NCBI RefSeq assembly: GCF_041153465.1
Contig: NZ_CP154858.1
Location: 2,604,001-2,668,000 of the forward strand
Length of the DNA: 64,000 nt
Direction of reading: 5' to 3'
Origin: Thermohahella caldifontis
GTDB taxonomy: Bacteria; Pseudomonadota; Gammaproteobacteria; Pseudomonadales; Oleiphilaceae
Shown here: piece after piece, positions 34,991 through 43,627 of the stretch
Position numbering within the stretch: the first letter of the stretch is position 1
Layout: each line of letters starts with the position of its first letter
Program-made: the position numbers and the translations under genes
The notes under the pieces: model-generated
What the model was told of the DNA's origin: nothing
What the model saw: only the letters and a program-made list of their open reading frames with translations
Database searches by the model: none

Positions 34991-35006
34991 GACTTCAGAT
35001 GCGGTG
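34991..35006 (+). repeat. Target-site repeat, copy 3 (right of IS copy 2)
   Basis: The third gacttcagatgcggtg. The next bases (actattgcc) lead straight into the 3' end of the secreted-protein gene, so this copy marks the original target location. Confidence 0.87.
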
Positions 35007-35007
35007 A

Positions 35008-35580
35008 CTATTGCCGGCGAAACCGTCCAGTGTATTGAAGGGCGCCGATCCCGGGCAACATGACGTTCCTGAGCACGAGTTCGTTACCGTGGCACTCATA
35101 CTCAAACTCATCCCGGTGAGGTGCCCGGGTCGGGCCTGAGTTCAGGGTTTGCCAGTCGCTGGGCCTGCCCGAACCCGGAATTTCCATTTTCAATTTCCAT
35201 TCGGACATCACCTTGTCTTTCGGGGTGAGGGTAACGAATGGCCCGTCCTTGGGGTGTAGCCAGTGACCTTCACTGGTGCCTTCAAAGCGGGCCCACTTGT
35301 AGTTTTTGACCGGACCGACCGTGCTTTCTCCCAGAACCTTGTAATCTTCGTAGGTTACCTTCAGCCGCCGCTTGCTGGCGTCGTTTTCGCCTGGGGCAAA
35401 GTCCTCACCGAACTCAAGTGTCAGGCGGCCACTGATGTTCAGGGTGTCCATGTCCGAACGGGCCGTAGAGGGTTTGGCGGACTCACCGACAGCCTCCCAC
35501 TTGCCTGTAAGGCAGTCATCTGCAGCGAGAGCGGTTACGGGTACGCAGAACATGAGCAGCACACCGATTTTTGTTTTCAT
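35008..35580 (-). CDS. Hypothetical secreted protein
   Basis: A 190-residue exported protein of no family I recognise. The ATG at 35580 has GGAG 10 bases upstream and begins a signal peptide (KIGVLLMFCVPVTALAAD). Mature residues contain CLTGKWEAVGES near the start, a lipocalin-like or calycin-like G-x-W pattern, then mainly beta-type sequence ending LPGIGALQYTGRF. Two cysteines (near residues 24 and 170) could form a disulphide. A small periplasmic beta-barrel is plausible, but I cannot assign a ligand. It lies downstream of the FG-GAP lipoprotein gene on the same strand (88 bp), and IS copy 2 sits just after its stop. Confidence 0.75.
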   Translation of the reverse strand: MKTKIGVLLMFCVPVTALAADDCLTGKWEAVGESAKPSTARSDMDTLNISGRLTLEFGEDFAPGENDASKRRLKVTYEDYKVLGESTVGPVKNYKWARFEGTSEGHWLHPKDGPFVTLTPKDKVMSEWKLKMEIPGSGRPSDWQTLNSGPTRAPHRDEFEYECHGNELVLRNVMLPGIGALQYTGRFRRQ

Positions 35581-35668
35581 GGCAGACATTCTCCTTGTAT
35601 CTGTGATGACCGCCACGCACCCGTCTCCCATCCGGCTGACTGGCAAAGGCGGTTCATGTCTCTGGTCA

Positions 35669-37513
35669 TCAGTACAGGTAAACCGCACCGGCACCTGAAG
35701 CGCTGTTGTCACTGGAATCACCCCCGATTTCGTTGGCTGAACTGTCTTCCCTGCTTGTGCCTATGGCCAGTACCTGACCGTCACCTGAAAGGGCGAGACC
35801 GTCGGAGCCAAACTGATCTTCAACATCCGTATTGGGTGCTTTTATGTAGGCAAGCTGTGTCCAGTCTGTATTGTTGCGGGTGAACACATAGACAGCACCG
35901 CTCTTGTCGGCACTGTTATCGTTCTGGGCTCCACCGATACCGATGGCTGAACTGTCTTCTTCCGGTGCAGAAACAGCGAGTGTGTTCCCATCGCCAGACA
36001 GGGCAACTTCTTGACCAAACCGGTCCTCTGCTTCCGTGTTGGATGCCTTGATATAGGCTTGTTGAGCCCAGGTGTCGTTGCTGCGGGTAAAGACATACAC
36101 GGCACCGCTGTTTGGGGCTGAACGGTCTGTCTGGTCACCATTGATGCCGGTGGCTCCGCTGCTTTCACTATCGGCACCCACAGCCAATGTTTCGCCATCT
36201 TTGGAAAGTGCCAAGCTGGTGCCAAATTCGTTGGGGCCAAAATATGAGGCTTCCAACTGCGCTTGATGGGACCATGTACCTGCCCCGTCCCGGACGAAAA
36301 TATAGGCAGCTCCGCTATCAGGTACTAAGCCTAACCCCGTGTATGTCGAGTCTCTCTTTGGGCCGCCTACAGCCAGCGTGTTTCCGTCGCCGGAAAGTGC
36401 CAGACTGAAACCGAACAAATCGTCCTGGCCGGGATCAGGGGCTTTTATGTAGGCCTGTTGGACCCATGAACCTGTTTCATCACGAATGAAGACGAAGGCA
36501 GCGCCGCTGTCGACCAGGCTGTTGTCACTGTCGTCGCCATTGATACCTGCTGCAGCGCTGTCGTCGAACAGAGCGCCCACGGCCAATGTACTGCCATTGC
36601 CGGAAAGTGCCAGGCTGAAGCCAAAAAAGTCATCTTGATCAGGATTGGAGGCCTTGATGTACGCTTGCTGGGACCAAGAACCGCCATGGCGTACAAACAC
36701 GTACACTGCACCAGCATCGCGAACACTGTTATCATCCTGATCACCATTGATGCCGGTAGCACCGCTGTCTTCCAGGGGTGCCGAGACAGCAAGTGTGTTG
36801 CCATCACCTGAAAGTGCGAGCTTGGAACCAAACAGGTCTCCCGCTGCAGAATTTGAGGCCTTAATGTAGGCCTGCTGCGTCCAGTTGTCGTTGTTGCGGA
36901 CAAAGACATAGACTGCACCGCTTCCGCTGGCACTGTCATCGGTTTGATCTCCATTGACGCCCGTGCTGCCGCTGTCTTCAAGTTTGGCCCCCACGGCCAG
37001 CGTATACCCGTCCTCCGAGAGGGCAATAGCGCTACCAAAGGCATCCTGAGCGGACAGATTGGACGCTTTGAAGTAGCCAATGGCTTCGGCCAGTGTGCCG
37101 CTGACACTGGCAATGCCCGAGTCACTGCATCCGGCACTATTGCAGGCCTGTAGCATATACTGGGCGTTCATCCGTGCCGGGAGGAAGACCTCGTGATCAT
37201 GGCTGGTGGCATCCGCAGCAAGGGTTGCAATCTGTGAAAAACCGGAAGCCCCGTCCGGATTTTCCAGCAGACGATATTCGGTTGCTCCGCTGACATCCGA
37301 CCAGTTGAAATGAAAGGTTTTGATGGCCTGTGGCGCAAGCGTGAGTACCGGTGCCTGCGGAGGGTTGGTGGTTTCGACGCTGCCCCCGTCGCCATTTGTG
37401 CCTCCGCTGTCAACTTCCCCGCTGTCACCACCGCCTCCGCTGCCGCCGCAGGCAGTCAGTGCAGAAACCAGCGTGCAGGCGAGAAGATATTTGCCCTGGT
37501 TTTTCCATGTCAT
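35669..37513 (-). CDS. FG-GAP (integrin-like) beta-propeller lipoprotein
   Basis: A 614-residue surface lipoprotein. The signal ends in lipobox LTAC, followed by a Gly/Ser/Asp linker, then a fibronectin-like section (PQAPVLTLAPQAIKTFHFNWSDVSGATEYRL). Seven tandem FG-GAP repeats of about 64 residues fill the rest (residues about 165-614). Each repeat reads roughly ...DxFGxxLALSGDGNTLAVGAxxEDS..., then GxNGDQxDNS, GAVYVFxR, W and QAYIKA. Seven repeats fit one closed seven-bladed propeller, with GDGNT-type calcium-like loops. Such proteins bind ligands or surfaces; enzymatic activity is unlikely. Near-identity of repeats suggests recent internal duplication. Confidence 0.92.
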   Translation of the reverse strand: MTWKNQGKYLLACTLVSALTACGGSGGGGDSGEVDSGGTNGDGGSVETTNPPQAPVLTLAPQAIKTFHFNWSDVSGATEYRLLENPDGASGFSQIATLAADATSHDHEVFLPARMNAQYMLQACNSAGCSDSGIASVSGTLAEAIGYFKASNLSAQDAFGSAIALSEDGYTLAVGAKLEDSGSTGVNGDQTDDSASGSGAVYVFVRNNDNWTQQAYIKASNSAAGDLFGSKLALSGDGNTLAVSAPLEDSGATGINGDQDDNSVRDAGAVYVFVRHGGSWSQQAYIKASNPDQDDFFGFSLALSGNGSTLAVGALFDDSAAAGINGDDSDNSLVDSGAAFVFIRDETGSWVQQAYIKAPDPGQDDLFGFSLALSGDGNTLAVGGPKRDSTYTGLGLVPDSGAAYIFVRDGAGTWSHQAQLEASYFGPNEFGTSLALSKDGETLAVGADSESSGATGINGDQTDRSAPNSGAVYVFTRSNDTWAQQAYIKASNTEAEDRFGQEVALSGDGNTLAVSAPEEDSSAIGIGGAQNDNSADKSGAVYVFTRNNTDWTQLAYIKAPNTDVEDQFGSDGLALSGDGQVLAIGTSREDSSANEIGGDSSDNSASGAGAVYLY

Positions 37514-37827
37514 GGCAGCTTACCTTTATCATTGTTGTCCTGTTCTGAACCGGCCATCGAATCCCTTTCGGTAGACCTGCAATCAGGTGGATTCGGGCGT
37601 TTTCTGAAAGAAGCAATATTTTTTCCAGTCCTGGAATTCGCAATGAATTCAGTCAGATGAAAGTAAGCTCCGGGATCGGGCGAGTGAGTTTCTGTAAATT
37701 TTCCGGACAGGTGCATGCAGGTGAGCGGCAGCGGGCCGCTCGGCATGGCGCGTGATCCTGCGGGTGGGAACAGGCGGTACGTTGCCCCACCGGCGTGTGT
37801 ATGGCTACAGGCCGGTGGGCACCCGGT
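37514..37827. other. Intergenic region with two stem-loops
   Basis: This 314-bp gap lies between the FG-GAP lipoprotein start and the asparaginase stop. It holds a 7-bp stem with 5-base loop at 37723-37741 (GAGCGGC / GCCGCTC) and a 9-bp stem with 16-base loop at 37786-37819 (CCCACCGGC / GCCGGTGGG), the latter just past the asparaginase stop and a likely transcript end, though without a U-tract. The rest must carry the lipoprotein promoter. No convincing small gene. Confidence 0.5.
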
Positions 37828-38841
37828 TCAGGCGGATACTTCCCCGCAGCGGGGCGTCAGGAAGGCATCGGCCAGGGCCTGGCCCGAGAGTCCCGTGGCA
37901 CACAGATGATAGAGTTTGGTATAGGCCGCTTCCAGTGTCATGTCTCCGGCCGGGAGCAGTCCTGTCCGGGCCAGTGCGGTGCCCGTGGCGTAGCTGCCGG
38001 TGACACTCCCCTGTACACATTGGGTGACATTGACCAGTACCGTCCCGGCGGCGTGGAGGCTGCGCAGGGCGTCCATGAAATGCGTGTCGCTGGCCGGACC
38101 ATTGCCCACACCATAGGTCCTCAGGATCAGTGCCCGGGCGCCCTGTCCCAGAGCCAGCAACTGCTCCCCGGTCAGCCCGGGATAGAGATGAGCGACCCGG
38201 ACATCATTGTGGGTGTAGGCGGGCAGCTCAAAGGCCGTTTCTGCCGGGCAGGGCAGGAGAGCATCGGTGTTGAGGTCGATGAAGATGCCCACATCCGCCA
38301 GCCAGGGGTAGTTCGGGCTGTCGAAGGCATCAAAACCCGTGGCCTTGTACTTGGATGCCCGGTTGCCGCGCAGCAGCCGGCCGTTGAAATACAGGGCCAC
38401 TTCGGGAATCGGGTAGTCCGCCGCCAGTTCGATGGCCGTCACCAGATTGTTCTGGGCATCGTTGCGCAGTTCCACGAGCGGAATCTGTGAACCGGTCACG
38501 ATGACGGGCTTGGTCAGGTCCCGCAACAGGAATGACAGGGCCGAGGCCGTGTAGGCCATGGTATCCGTGCCATGCAGGATGACGAAGCCGTCAAAGTCGT
38601 CATACCGGTCGGCGATATCCCGGGCAATTGCAAACCAGTGGGCGGGGCGGATGTCGCTGCTGTCAATCAGGCGCGGATACTCGTGCATGACCAGTTCCGG
38701 CAGGGAAATGGCCAGCCGCGGGGGAATCTTTTCATTGACCAGATCGCTGAAACCGGGCACCGGAGCATAACCGCTGGGCGTGCGCTGCATGCCGATGGTG
38801 CCGCCCGTGTAGGCGATGTAGATGCGCTTTCTGCGGTTCAT
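37828..38841 (-). CDS. ansA: Type I (cytoplasmic) L-asparaginase
   Basis: A 337-residue asparaginase that hydrolyses asparagine to aspartate and ammonia. The first catalytic Thr is in IAYTGGTIGM, the second in ILHGTDTMAYTASALSFLL, and RNDAQNNL and GRLLRGNRASK follow, matching the E. coli AnsA type. There is no signal peptide, which fits the housekeeping cytosolic enzyme. Its start overlaps the upstream hydrolase gene by 4 bases (ATGA), so the two are co-translated. A stem-loop just past the stop probably ends the transcript. Confidence 0.95.
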   Translation of the reverse strand: MNRRKRIYIAYTGGTIGMQRTPSGYAPVPGFSDLVNEKIPPRLAISLPELVMHEYPRLIDSSDIRPAHWFAIARDIADRYDDFDGFVILHGTDTMAYTASALSFLLRDLTKPVIVTGSQIPLVELRNDAQNNLVTAIELAADYPIPEVALYFNGRLLRGNRASKYKATGFDAFDSPNYPWLADVGIFIDLNTDALLPCPAETAFELPAYTHNDVRVAHLYPGLTGEQLLALGQGARALILRTYGVGNGPASDTHFMDALRSLHAAGTVLVNVTQCVQGSVTGSYATGTALARTGLLPAGDMTLEAAYTKLYHLCATGLSGQALADAFLTPRCGEVSA

Positions 38842-39608
38842 GCGGCCTCCTTCAGAAAGCGGCTGACAATGCGCGCGAACAGTTGGGGCTTTTCCGCGTG
38901 CAGCCAGTGGCCGGTTCCGGGGATCACCTTCAGTTGTGCGTTGGGAAACAGGCGGGCGATGGTGGTACGGTGTTCGGGGCGGATATAGTCGGAGGCTCCC
39001 CCCTTGATGAACAGCACCGGACCGGGGAAGCAGCCACCGTCCTGACCGGCCATGAGGGCGTCATAGCTTTGCCGGATGACGGGCAGGTTGATCCGCCAGC
39101 TGAACCCCTGTTCTGCCCGTACCAGATTCTTGAGCAGAAAGAGACGCACGGCATCCTCGGGAACGTACGCCTTCAGGATGGCATCCGCTTCGGCCCGCGA
39201 GGTCAGGCGCGAGGGATCGCCGATGGCTGAAAGCCCGGCCATCACGGACTGGTGGTGAGGCGGGTAGCGCACGGGGGCGATGTCGGCCACCACCAGGCGG
39301 GTGACCCGCTCCGGCGCGTTGAGGGCCAGCTGCATCACGGTCTTGCCGCCCATGGAATGACCCAGCATGGCCGCCTGATCCAGCCCGGCCCGGTTCATGT
39401 ATTTGAGTATGTCCTGGCTCATGGTGGCGTAGTCCATGTGATCCGTATGGGGGGAGCGGCCATGATTGCGCATGTCCAGGGAGTGGACTTCAAACTCGCC
39501 GGCCAGCAGGCGGGCAATGGCTCCGAGGTTCTCCATGGAGCCGAACAGGCCATGTACCAGAATTACCGGGCTTCCTTGTCCCTGCACACGATGGGCTAGC
39601 TGTACCAT
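38838..39608 (-). CDS. ybfF: Alpha/beta hydrolase (YbfF-type esterase)
   Basis: A 256-residue alpha/beta hydrolase. The nucleophile Ser is in MLGHSMGGKTVMQ, the His in PGTGHWLHAEKP, and the oxyanion region is PVILVHGLFGSMENLG; MRNHGRSPHTDHMDY is the typical YbfF loop. E. coli YbfF hydrolyses short acyl esters, including acyl-CoA and malonyl-CoA in vitro. The true substrate here is unknown. The stop overlaps the start of ansA, with which it forms a two-gene operon. Confidence 0.9.
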   Translation of the reverse strand: MVQLAHRVQGQGSPVILVHGLFGSMENLGAIARLLAGEFEVHSLDMRNHGRSPHTDHMDYATMSQDILKYMNRAGLDQAAMLGHSMGGKTVMQLALNAPERVTRLVVADIAPVRYPPHHQSVMAGLSAIGDPSRLTSRAEADAILKAYVPEDAVRLFLLKNLVRAEQGFSWRINLPVIRQSYDALMAGQDGGCFPGPVLFIKGGASDYIRPEHRTTIARLFPNAQLKVIPGTGHWLHAEKPQLFARIVSRFLKEAA

Positions 39609-39759
39609 CCCGACCTCGTTTCAGACTGTGAAGGTGCCAGTTTAGCAAAGTCTGCGGCGTGTTCGGGCAAGAAAATGACCCGTTTGGCCCTGTTCAATCC
39701 ATGCCGGACGCACTAGCATGGAAGCCATAACGATAACAGGCAGAGCCAAAGGACACCCC

Positions 39760-42066
39760 ATGACGACCCATCACCGCACCTGCAACCTGTGCGAGGCCAA
39801 TTGTGGCCTGATCATCGAAACCCAGAGCGACCATGTGCTGCGCATTCAGGCCGACCCGGATGACCCGCTGAGCCGCGGTCATATCTGCCCCAAGGCCGTT
39901 GCTCTGCAGGATCTGCACACTGATCCGGATCGGCTGCGCACACCCATGCGGCGCACAGCGGACGGCTGGGAGCCCATGAGCTGGCCCGACGCGCTGGATC
40001 TGGCGGCCAGAAAACTGCTCGAAATCCGCGAAAACCACGGCGGTGGGGCGATCGGTGCCTATGTGGGCAATCCCAACGTGCACCATCACGGCAACATGCT
40101 GTTCATGGTGCCCTTCCTGAAGGCGCTGGGCACGCGCAAGCGCTTTTCCGCCACCTCGCTGGATCAGCTGCCGCACATGCTGGCCAATCTGGAAATGTTC
40201 GGCCATCAGGGCCTGTTCCCGGTACCGGATATCGAGCGTACCCGGCTGTTCATCTGCGTGGGGGGCAATCCGGTGGCCTCCAACGGGTCGCTGATGACCG
40301 CGCCCGGGATGGACAAGCGTCTCAAGGCGCTGCGCAAGTCCGGCGGCCGCGTGGTGGTCATTGATCCCCGGCGCACGGAAACGGCGGAACTGGCCGACGA
40401 GCACCTGTTCATCCGTCCCGGTACGGATGTGCTCATGCTGTTTGCCATGATGAATGTGCTGTTTGAGGAAAACCGGGTCAGCCTCGGAGCGCTGGCGGAG
40501 CATGTCAACGGGCTGGACATCCTGCGCGTGGCCTGCCAGAGCTTCACCCCCGAGCTGGTGGCACCGCAGACCGGTATCCCGGCGGATGCGCTCAGACGTC
40601 TGACGCGCGAGTTTGCCGACACGCCCGAAGCGGTCCTGTACGGGCGCATGGGCACCAGTGTGCAGGCCTTTGGCGGACTCTGTACCTGGCTGATCTACTG
40701 TCTGAACATTCTCACGGGCCATTTCGACCGCCGTGGCGGCATGATGTTCGCCCAGCCGGCCTTCGACACGGTGACGCTGGGAGCGCTGGCCGGTCAGCGT
40801 GGTCACTTCGACCGTTACCGCAGCACCGTCCGCGGCCTTCCGGAGTTCGGCGGGGAACTGCCCGCGGCCACGCTGGCCGAGGAAATCCTCGAAGCCGGCG
40901 AGTCCCGCATCCGGGCACTGGTCACCGTGGCGGGCAACCCGGTGCTGTCCGCGCCCAACGGCAACCGTCTGGATGAGGCGCTGGCCTCTCTGGACTTCAT
41001 GGTCAGCATTGATCCGTATATCACCGAAACCACGCGTCACGCGCATCTGATTCTGCCGGTGACTTCCTCGCTGGAGCGCAGTTTTGTGGATGTGGTGTTC
41101 GGCATGGTGGCTGTCCGCAATACCGTCAAGTACTCGCCGCCGGTATTCCAGCCGGATCCGGATGAGCGGGCCGACTGGGAAATCATGCTGGAACTGACCC
41201 GCCGGCTGCGCAATCCCCGGACACTTCCGGAAACCCTGCAGGTGGAGGCGGAAGCGGCCATCATGAAACGTCTGGGGCCGGATGGTCTGGCCGATCTGTT
41301 GCTGCGTGCCGGGCCCTATGGTCAGCGCCTGCCGCTCAAGGCGCCCTGGGTGAAGCAGCTCAATGGCTGGATCCGGCGCCTGCCGGCGGCCCATCCGCTG
41401 CGCCAGCTCTGGCAGATGAGCGCCATGGCTCCGGCCAACCAGGGCAATGTTCAGGGACTGACGCTGAAAAAGGTGGCCCAGTCACCACTCGGCGTGGATC
41501 TCGGGCCGCTCCGGCCCTGCCTGCCGGAACGGCTCTATACCCGCGACAAGCGCATTCAGCTGGCGCCCCCGCTTTACCTGCGCGACATTCCCCGGGCCGT
41601 GGCACTGATGCGGACGCCGGTGGAGGAAAAAGGGCTGCTGCTGATCGGTCGTCGTCATGTGCGGTCCAACAATTCCTGGATGCACAACAGTCAGCGGCTG
41701 GTGAAGGGCAAGCCCCGCTGTACGCTGCTGGTTCACACGCGGGATGCCCACCGCCTTGGCCTCAAGGATGGCGAACTGGCGGAAATCCGCTCCCGGGTGG
41801 GCAAGGTTCAGGCGCCGGTGGAGATCACCGACGCCATCATGCCGGGCGTGGTCAGTCTCCCGCATGGCTGGGGTCATCATCGTCCGGGCGTGGGCTGGCA
41901 GATTGCGGCGGCCAACGCCGGCGTCAGCCTCAACGACCTCACCGATGACCAGGCCGTGGATCCACTGAGCGGCAATGCCGTGCTCAACGGCACGCCGGTG
42001 GAAGTGGTGGCGGTCAGGACGTCGCGACCCCGCAAGCGCTCAAAGCAGGACGCGGTGCACGGCTGA
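39760..42066 (+). CDS. Molybdopterin-dependent oxidoreductase, [4Fe-4S]
   Basis: A 768-residue molybdopterin enzyme of the DMSO reductase/formate dehydrogenase superfamily. The N-terminus has CNLCEANCGL and, 27 residues on, HICPKA, the four Cys of an N-terminal [4Fe-4S] cluster. The Mo-bis-MGD domain contains GNPVASNG, VIDPRRTETAELAD and GNPVLSAPNGN. The C-terminal MGD-binding beta-barrel has LIGRRHVRSNNSWMHNS. There is no Tat signal and no electron-transfer subunit next door, so a cytosolic, single-subunit reductase is implied. The start at 39760 is preferred because homology begins there; an in-frame ATG at 39718 has no conserved lead. Substrate not predictable from this sequence. Confidence 0.92.
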   Translation: MTTHHRTCNLCEANCGLIIETQSDHVLRIQADPDDPLSRGHICPKAVALQDLHTDPDRLRTPMRRTADGWEPMSWPDALDLAARKLLEIRENHGGGAIGAYVGNPNVHHHGNMLFMVPFLKALGTRKRFSATSLDQLPHMLANLEMFGHQGLFPVPDIERTRLFICVGGNPVASNGSLMTAPGMDKRLKALRKSGGRVVVIDPRRTETAELADEHLFIRPGTDVLMLFAMMNVLFEENRVSLGALAEHVNGLDILRVACQSFTPELVAPQTGIPADALRRLTREFADTPEAVLYGRMGTSVQAFGGLCTWLIYCLNILTGHFDRRGGMMFAQPAFDTVTLGALAGQRGHFDRYRSTVRGLPEFGGELPAATLAEEILEAGESRIRALVTVAGNPVLSAPNGNRLDEALASLDFMVSIDPYITETTRHAHLILPVTSSLERSFVDVVFGMVAVRNTVKYSPPVFQPDPDERADWEIMLELTRRLRNPRTLPETLQVEAEAAIMKRLGPDGLADLLLRAGPYGQRLPLKAPWVKQLNGWIRRLPAAHPLRQLWQMSAMAPANQGNVQGLTLKKVAQSPLGVDLGPLRPCLPERLYTRDKRIQLAPPLYLRDIPRAVALMRTPVEEKGLLLIGRRHVRSNNSWMHNSQRLVKGKPRCTLLVHTRDAHRLGLKDGELAEIRSRVGKVQAPVEITDAIMPGVVSLPHGWGHHRPGVGWQIAAANAGVSLNDLTDDQAVDPLSGNAVLNGTPVEVVAVRTSRPRKRSKQDAVHG

Positions 42067-42960
42067 CAGGACGACCGGCAGGCTGAGCATGGCCAGCAGG
42101 GTCTGGGCGCTGATCAGTCCGGCCATGAGGCCGGCATGCCCGCCCAGTTGCCGCGCCAGGATGTAGGAGGCGGTGGCGGTGGGCATGGCGCCGAACAGTG
42201 CCAGCACCTGAATGCTCAGGGGCGGGAGGCCGGCCAGTGCGGCAGCGCCTGCCAGCAGCCAGGGCATGGCCAGCAGTTTGAAGGCCGAGGAGACGACCAG
42301 GGCACTGCCCGCCTCGCGCAGGGCCCGCAGTTCCATGCCGGCACCGACGCAGAGCAGGCCAAGGGGTAGGGCCATGTCGCCGAGAAAGCCCAGGCTGTCC
42401 TTCAGTACCGGGTGAAACCGGATGCCGCTCAGGTTCAGCGCCAGTCCCGCCACGCAGGACAGAATCAGCGGATTGGTGATCACCGCCCTGAGCGTACCAC
42501 GCAAGCCGGCGACGCTGCCGCTGCCATGGCGGGCAAACACCAGGATGCACAGGACATTGATGAGCGGAATCATCAGCGCCATGATCACGGCGGCGGTGGC
42601 AATGCCGGCATCGCCGTGGAGAGCCGCGACAGTGGCGAGCAACACGTAGGAATTGAAGCGGATGCCCCCCTGATACACGGACGTGAACACGGGCCCGCTC
42701 CAGCGGAACAGTCGTTGCAGCACGAGCAGGATGACGGACGCCAGACCGAAGCCCCCCAGCAGGACCAGGCCGATGCGCGGCAGATCCAGCCCGGCGGTGC
42801 TGGCGTAAGTCAGTTTCAGGACCAGCAGGGCGGGAAAGAGCACGTAATACATGAGCTTTTCCGCGCCGGGCCAGAAGGCTGCCGAGGGAAAGTCCAGGCG
42901 CCTGAGCGCCAGCCCTGTCAGGATCAGGGCAAAGACGGGCATCAGGCTCTGGGTGAGCAT
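42040..42960 (-). CDS. AEC-family (auxin-efflux-carrier-like) transporter
   Basis: A 306-residue permease with about ten helices, from MLTQSLMPVFALILTGLALRRLDF to PVVLSAVHRVLL. The helix-break motif LSGIRFHPVLKDSLGFLGDMALPLGLLCVGAGM is characteristic of the AEC family, and GAMPTATASYILARQLGG is the conserved second-half motif. Bacterial members export or exchange small organic anions such as malate, but this one is untested. Its ATG lies 1 base after the queE stop, so it is the last gene of a queC-queE operon. Its 3' end overlaps the convergent molybdopterin gene by 27 bases. Confidence 0.9.
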   Translation of the reverse strand: MLTQSLMPVFALILTGLALRRLDFPSAAFWPGAEKLMYYVLFPALLVLKLTYASTAGLDLPRIGLVLLGGFGLASVILLVLQRLFRWSGPVFTSVYQGGIRFNSYVLLATVAALHGDAGIATAAVIMALMIPLINVLCILVFARHGSGSVAGLRGTLRAVITNPLILSCVAGLALNLSGIRFHPVLKDSLGFLGDMALPLGLLCVGAGMELRALREAGSALVVSSAFKLLAMPWLLAGAAALAGLPPLSIQVLALFGAMPTATASYILARQLGGHAGLMAGLISAQTLLAMLSLPVVLSAVHRVLL

Positions 42961-42961
42961 G

Positions 42962-43627
42962 TCAGTCGATTCCGAGCAGCTTGTGGGTCTGGAGGGAGAG
43001 GCGCCATTGAGGGTGGGCCAGGCAATAGGCGAGGGCAGCGCGGGTGTGCGCTTCCCGGATCGGGTCATCACCCTCGCGCACGGCCGGGGAGGCCAGCGGA
43101 GACAGATAGCGGACCCGGGCCTCGATGTGATCGAAGCGTTCCGGCGGGCAGTCCGGCTGGGGATAGACCAGTTTCAGCTCGTCACACCGCTCAAGCACCA
43201 CCTCTGCCGTACCCTTGGGGCTCAGGCAGACCCAGTCCACCCCCGGTGGCACCGGCAGTGTACCGTTGGTTTCGATGGCGACACCGAAGCCACGCTCATG
43301 AAGGGCCGTGATCAGCGGTTCATCCAGCTGCAGCAGGGGTTCCCCGCCGGTGCAGACCACCCAGGGCGCGCCACCGCCCGGCCAGAGTCCGCGCACGGCA
43401 TCGGCCAGTGTGCCGGCATCGTCAAAGACACCGCCATTCTGGCCATCCGTCCCCACAAAGTCGGTATCGCAGAAGTTGCAGGGTGACGAGGCCCGGTCCG
43501 ATTCGCGTCCGTTCCACAGGTTGCACTTGCTGAAGCGCAGGAATACGGACGGTCGGCCACTGTGTGCGCCTTCACCCTGAAGGCTGTAGAAGATTTCCTT
43601 GACGCGGTAGGGCTTAGTCCGTCTCAT
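42962..43627 (-). CDS. queE: 7-carboxy-7-deazaguanine synthase (radical SAM)
   Basis: A 221-residue radical SAM enzyme of the queuosine/preQ0 pathway; it converts carboxy-tetrahydropterin to 7-carboxy-7-deazaguanine. The cluster-binding region is the long variant: RFSKCNLWNGRESDRASSPCNFCDTDF, in which the spacing between the first two Cys is extended. The SAM-binding GGEPLLQ and SPKGT motifs follow. The start overlaps the last 14 bases of queC, so the two are co-translated. Confidence 0.95.
   Translation of the reverse strand: MRRTKPYRVKEIFYSLQGEGAHSGRPSVFLRFSKCNLWNGRESDRASSPCNFCDTDFVGTDGQNGGVFDDAGTLADAVRGLWPGGGAPWVVCTGGEPLLQLDEPLITALHERGFGVAIETNGTLPVPPGVDWVCLSPKGTAEVVLERCDELKLVYPQPDCPPERFDHIEARVRYLSPLASPAVREGDDPIREAHTRAALAYCLAHPQWRLSLQTHKLLGID

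Noticed and set aside
27035..35006. Composite transposon formed by the two identical IS copies
   Set aside because: Each copy has its own different target duplication directly at its ends, so they moved independently and did not carry the central genes in as a unit.
39694..41394. A 566-codon minus-strand frame over the molybdopterin oxidoreductase gene
   Set aside because: Antisense shadow: Gln/His/Arg-rich sequence with no recognisable motif, opposite a gene with clear cluster and cofactor motifs.
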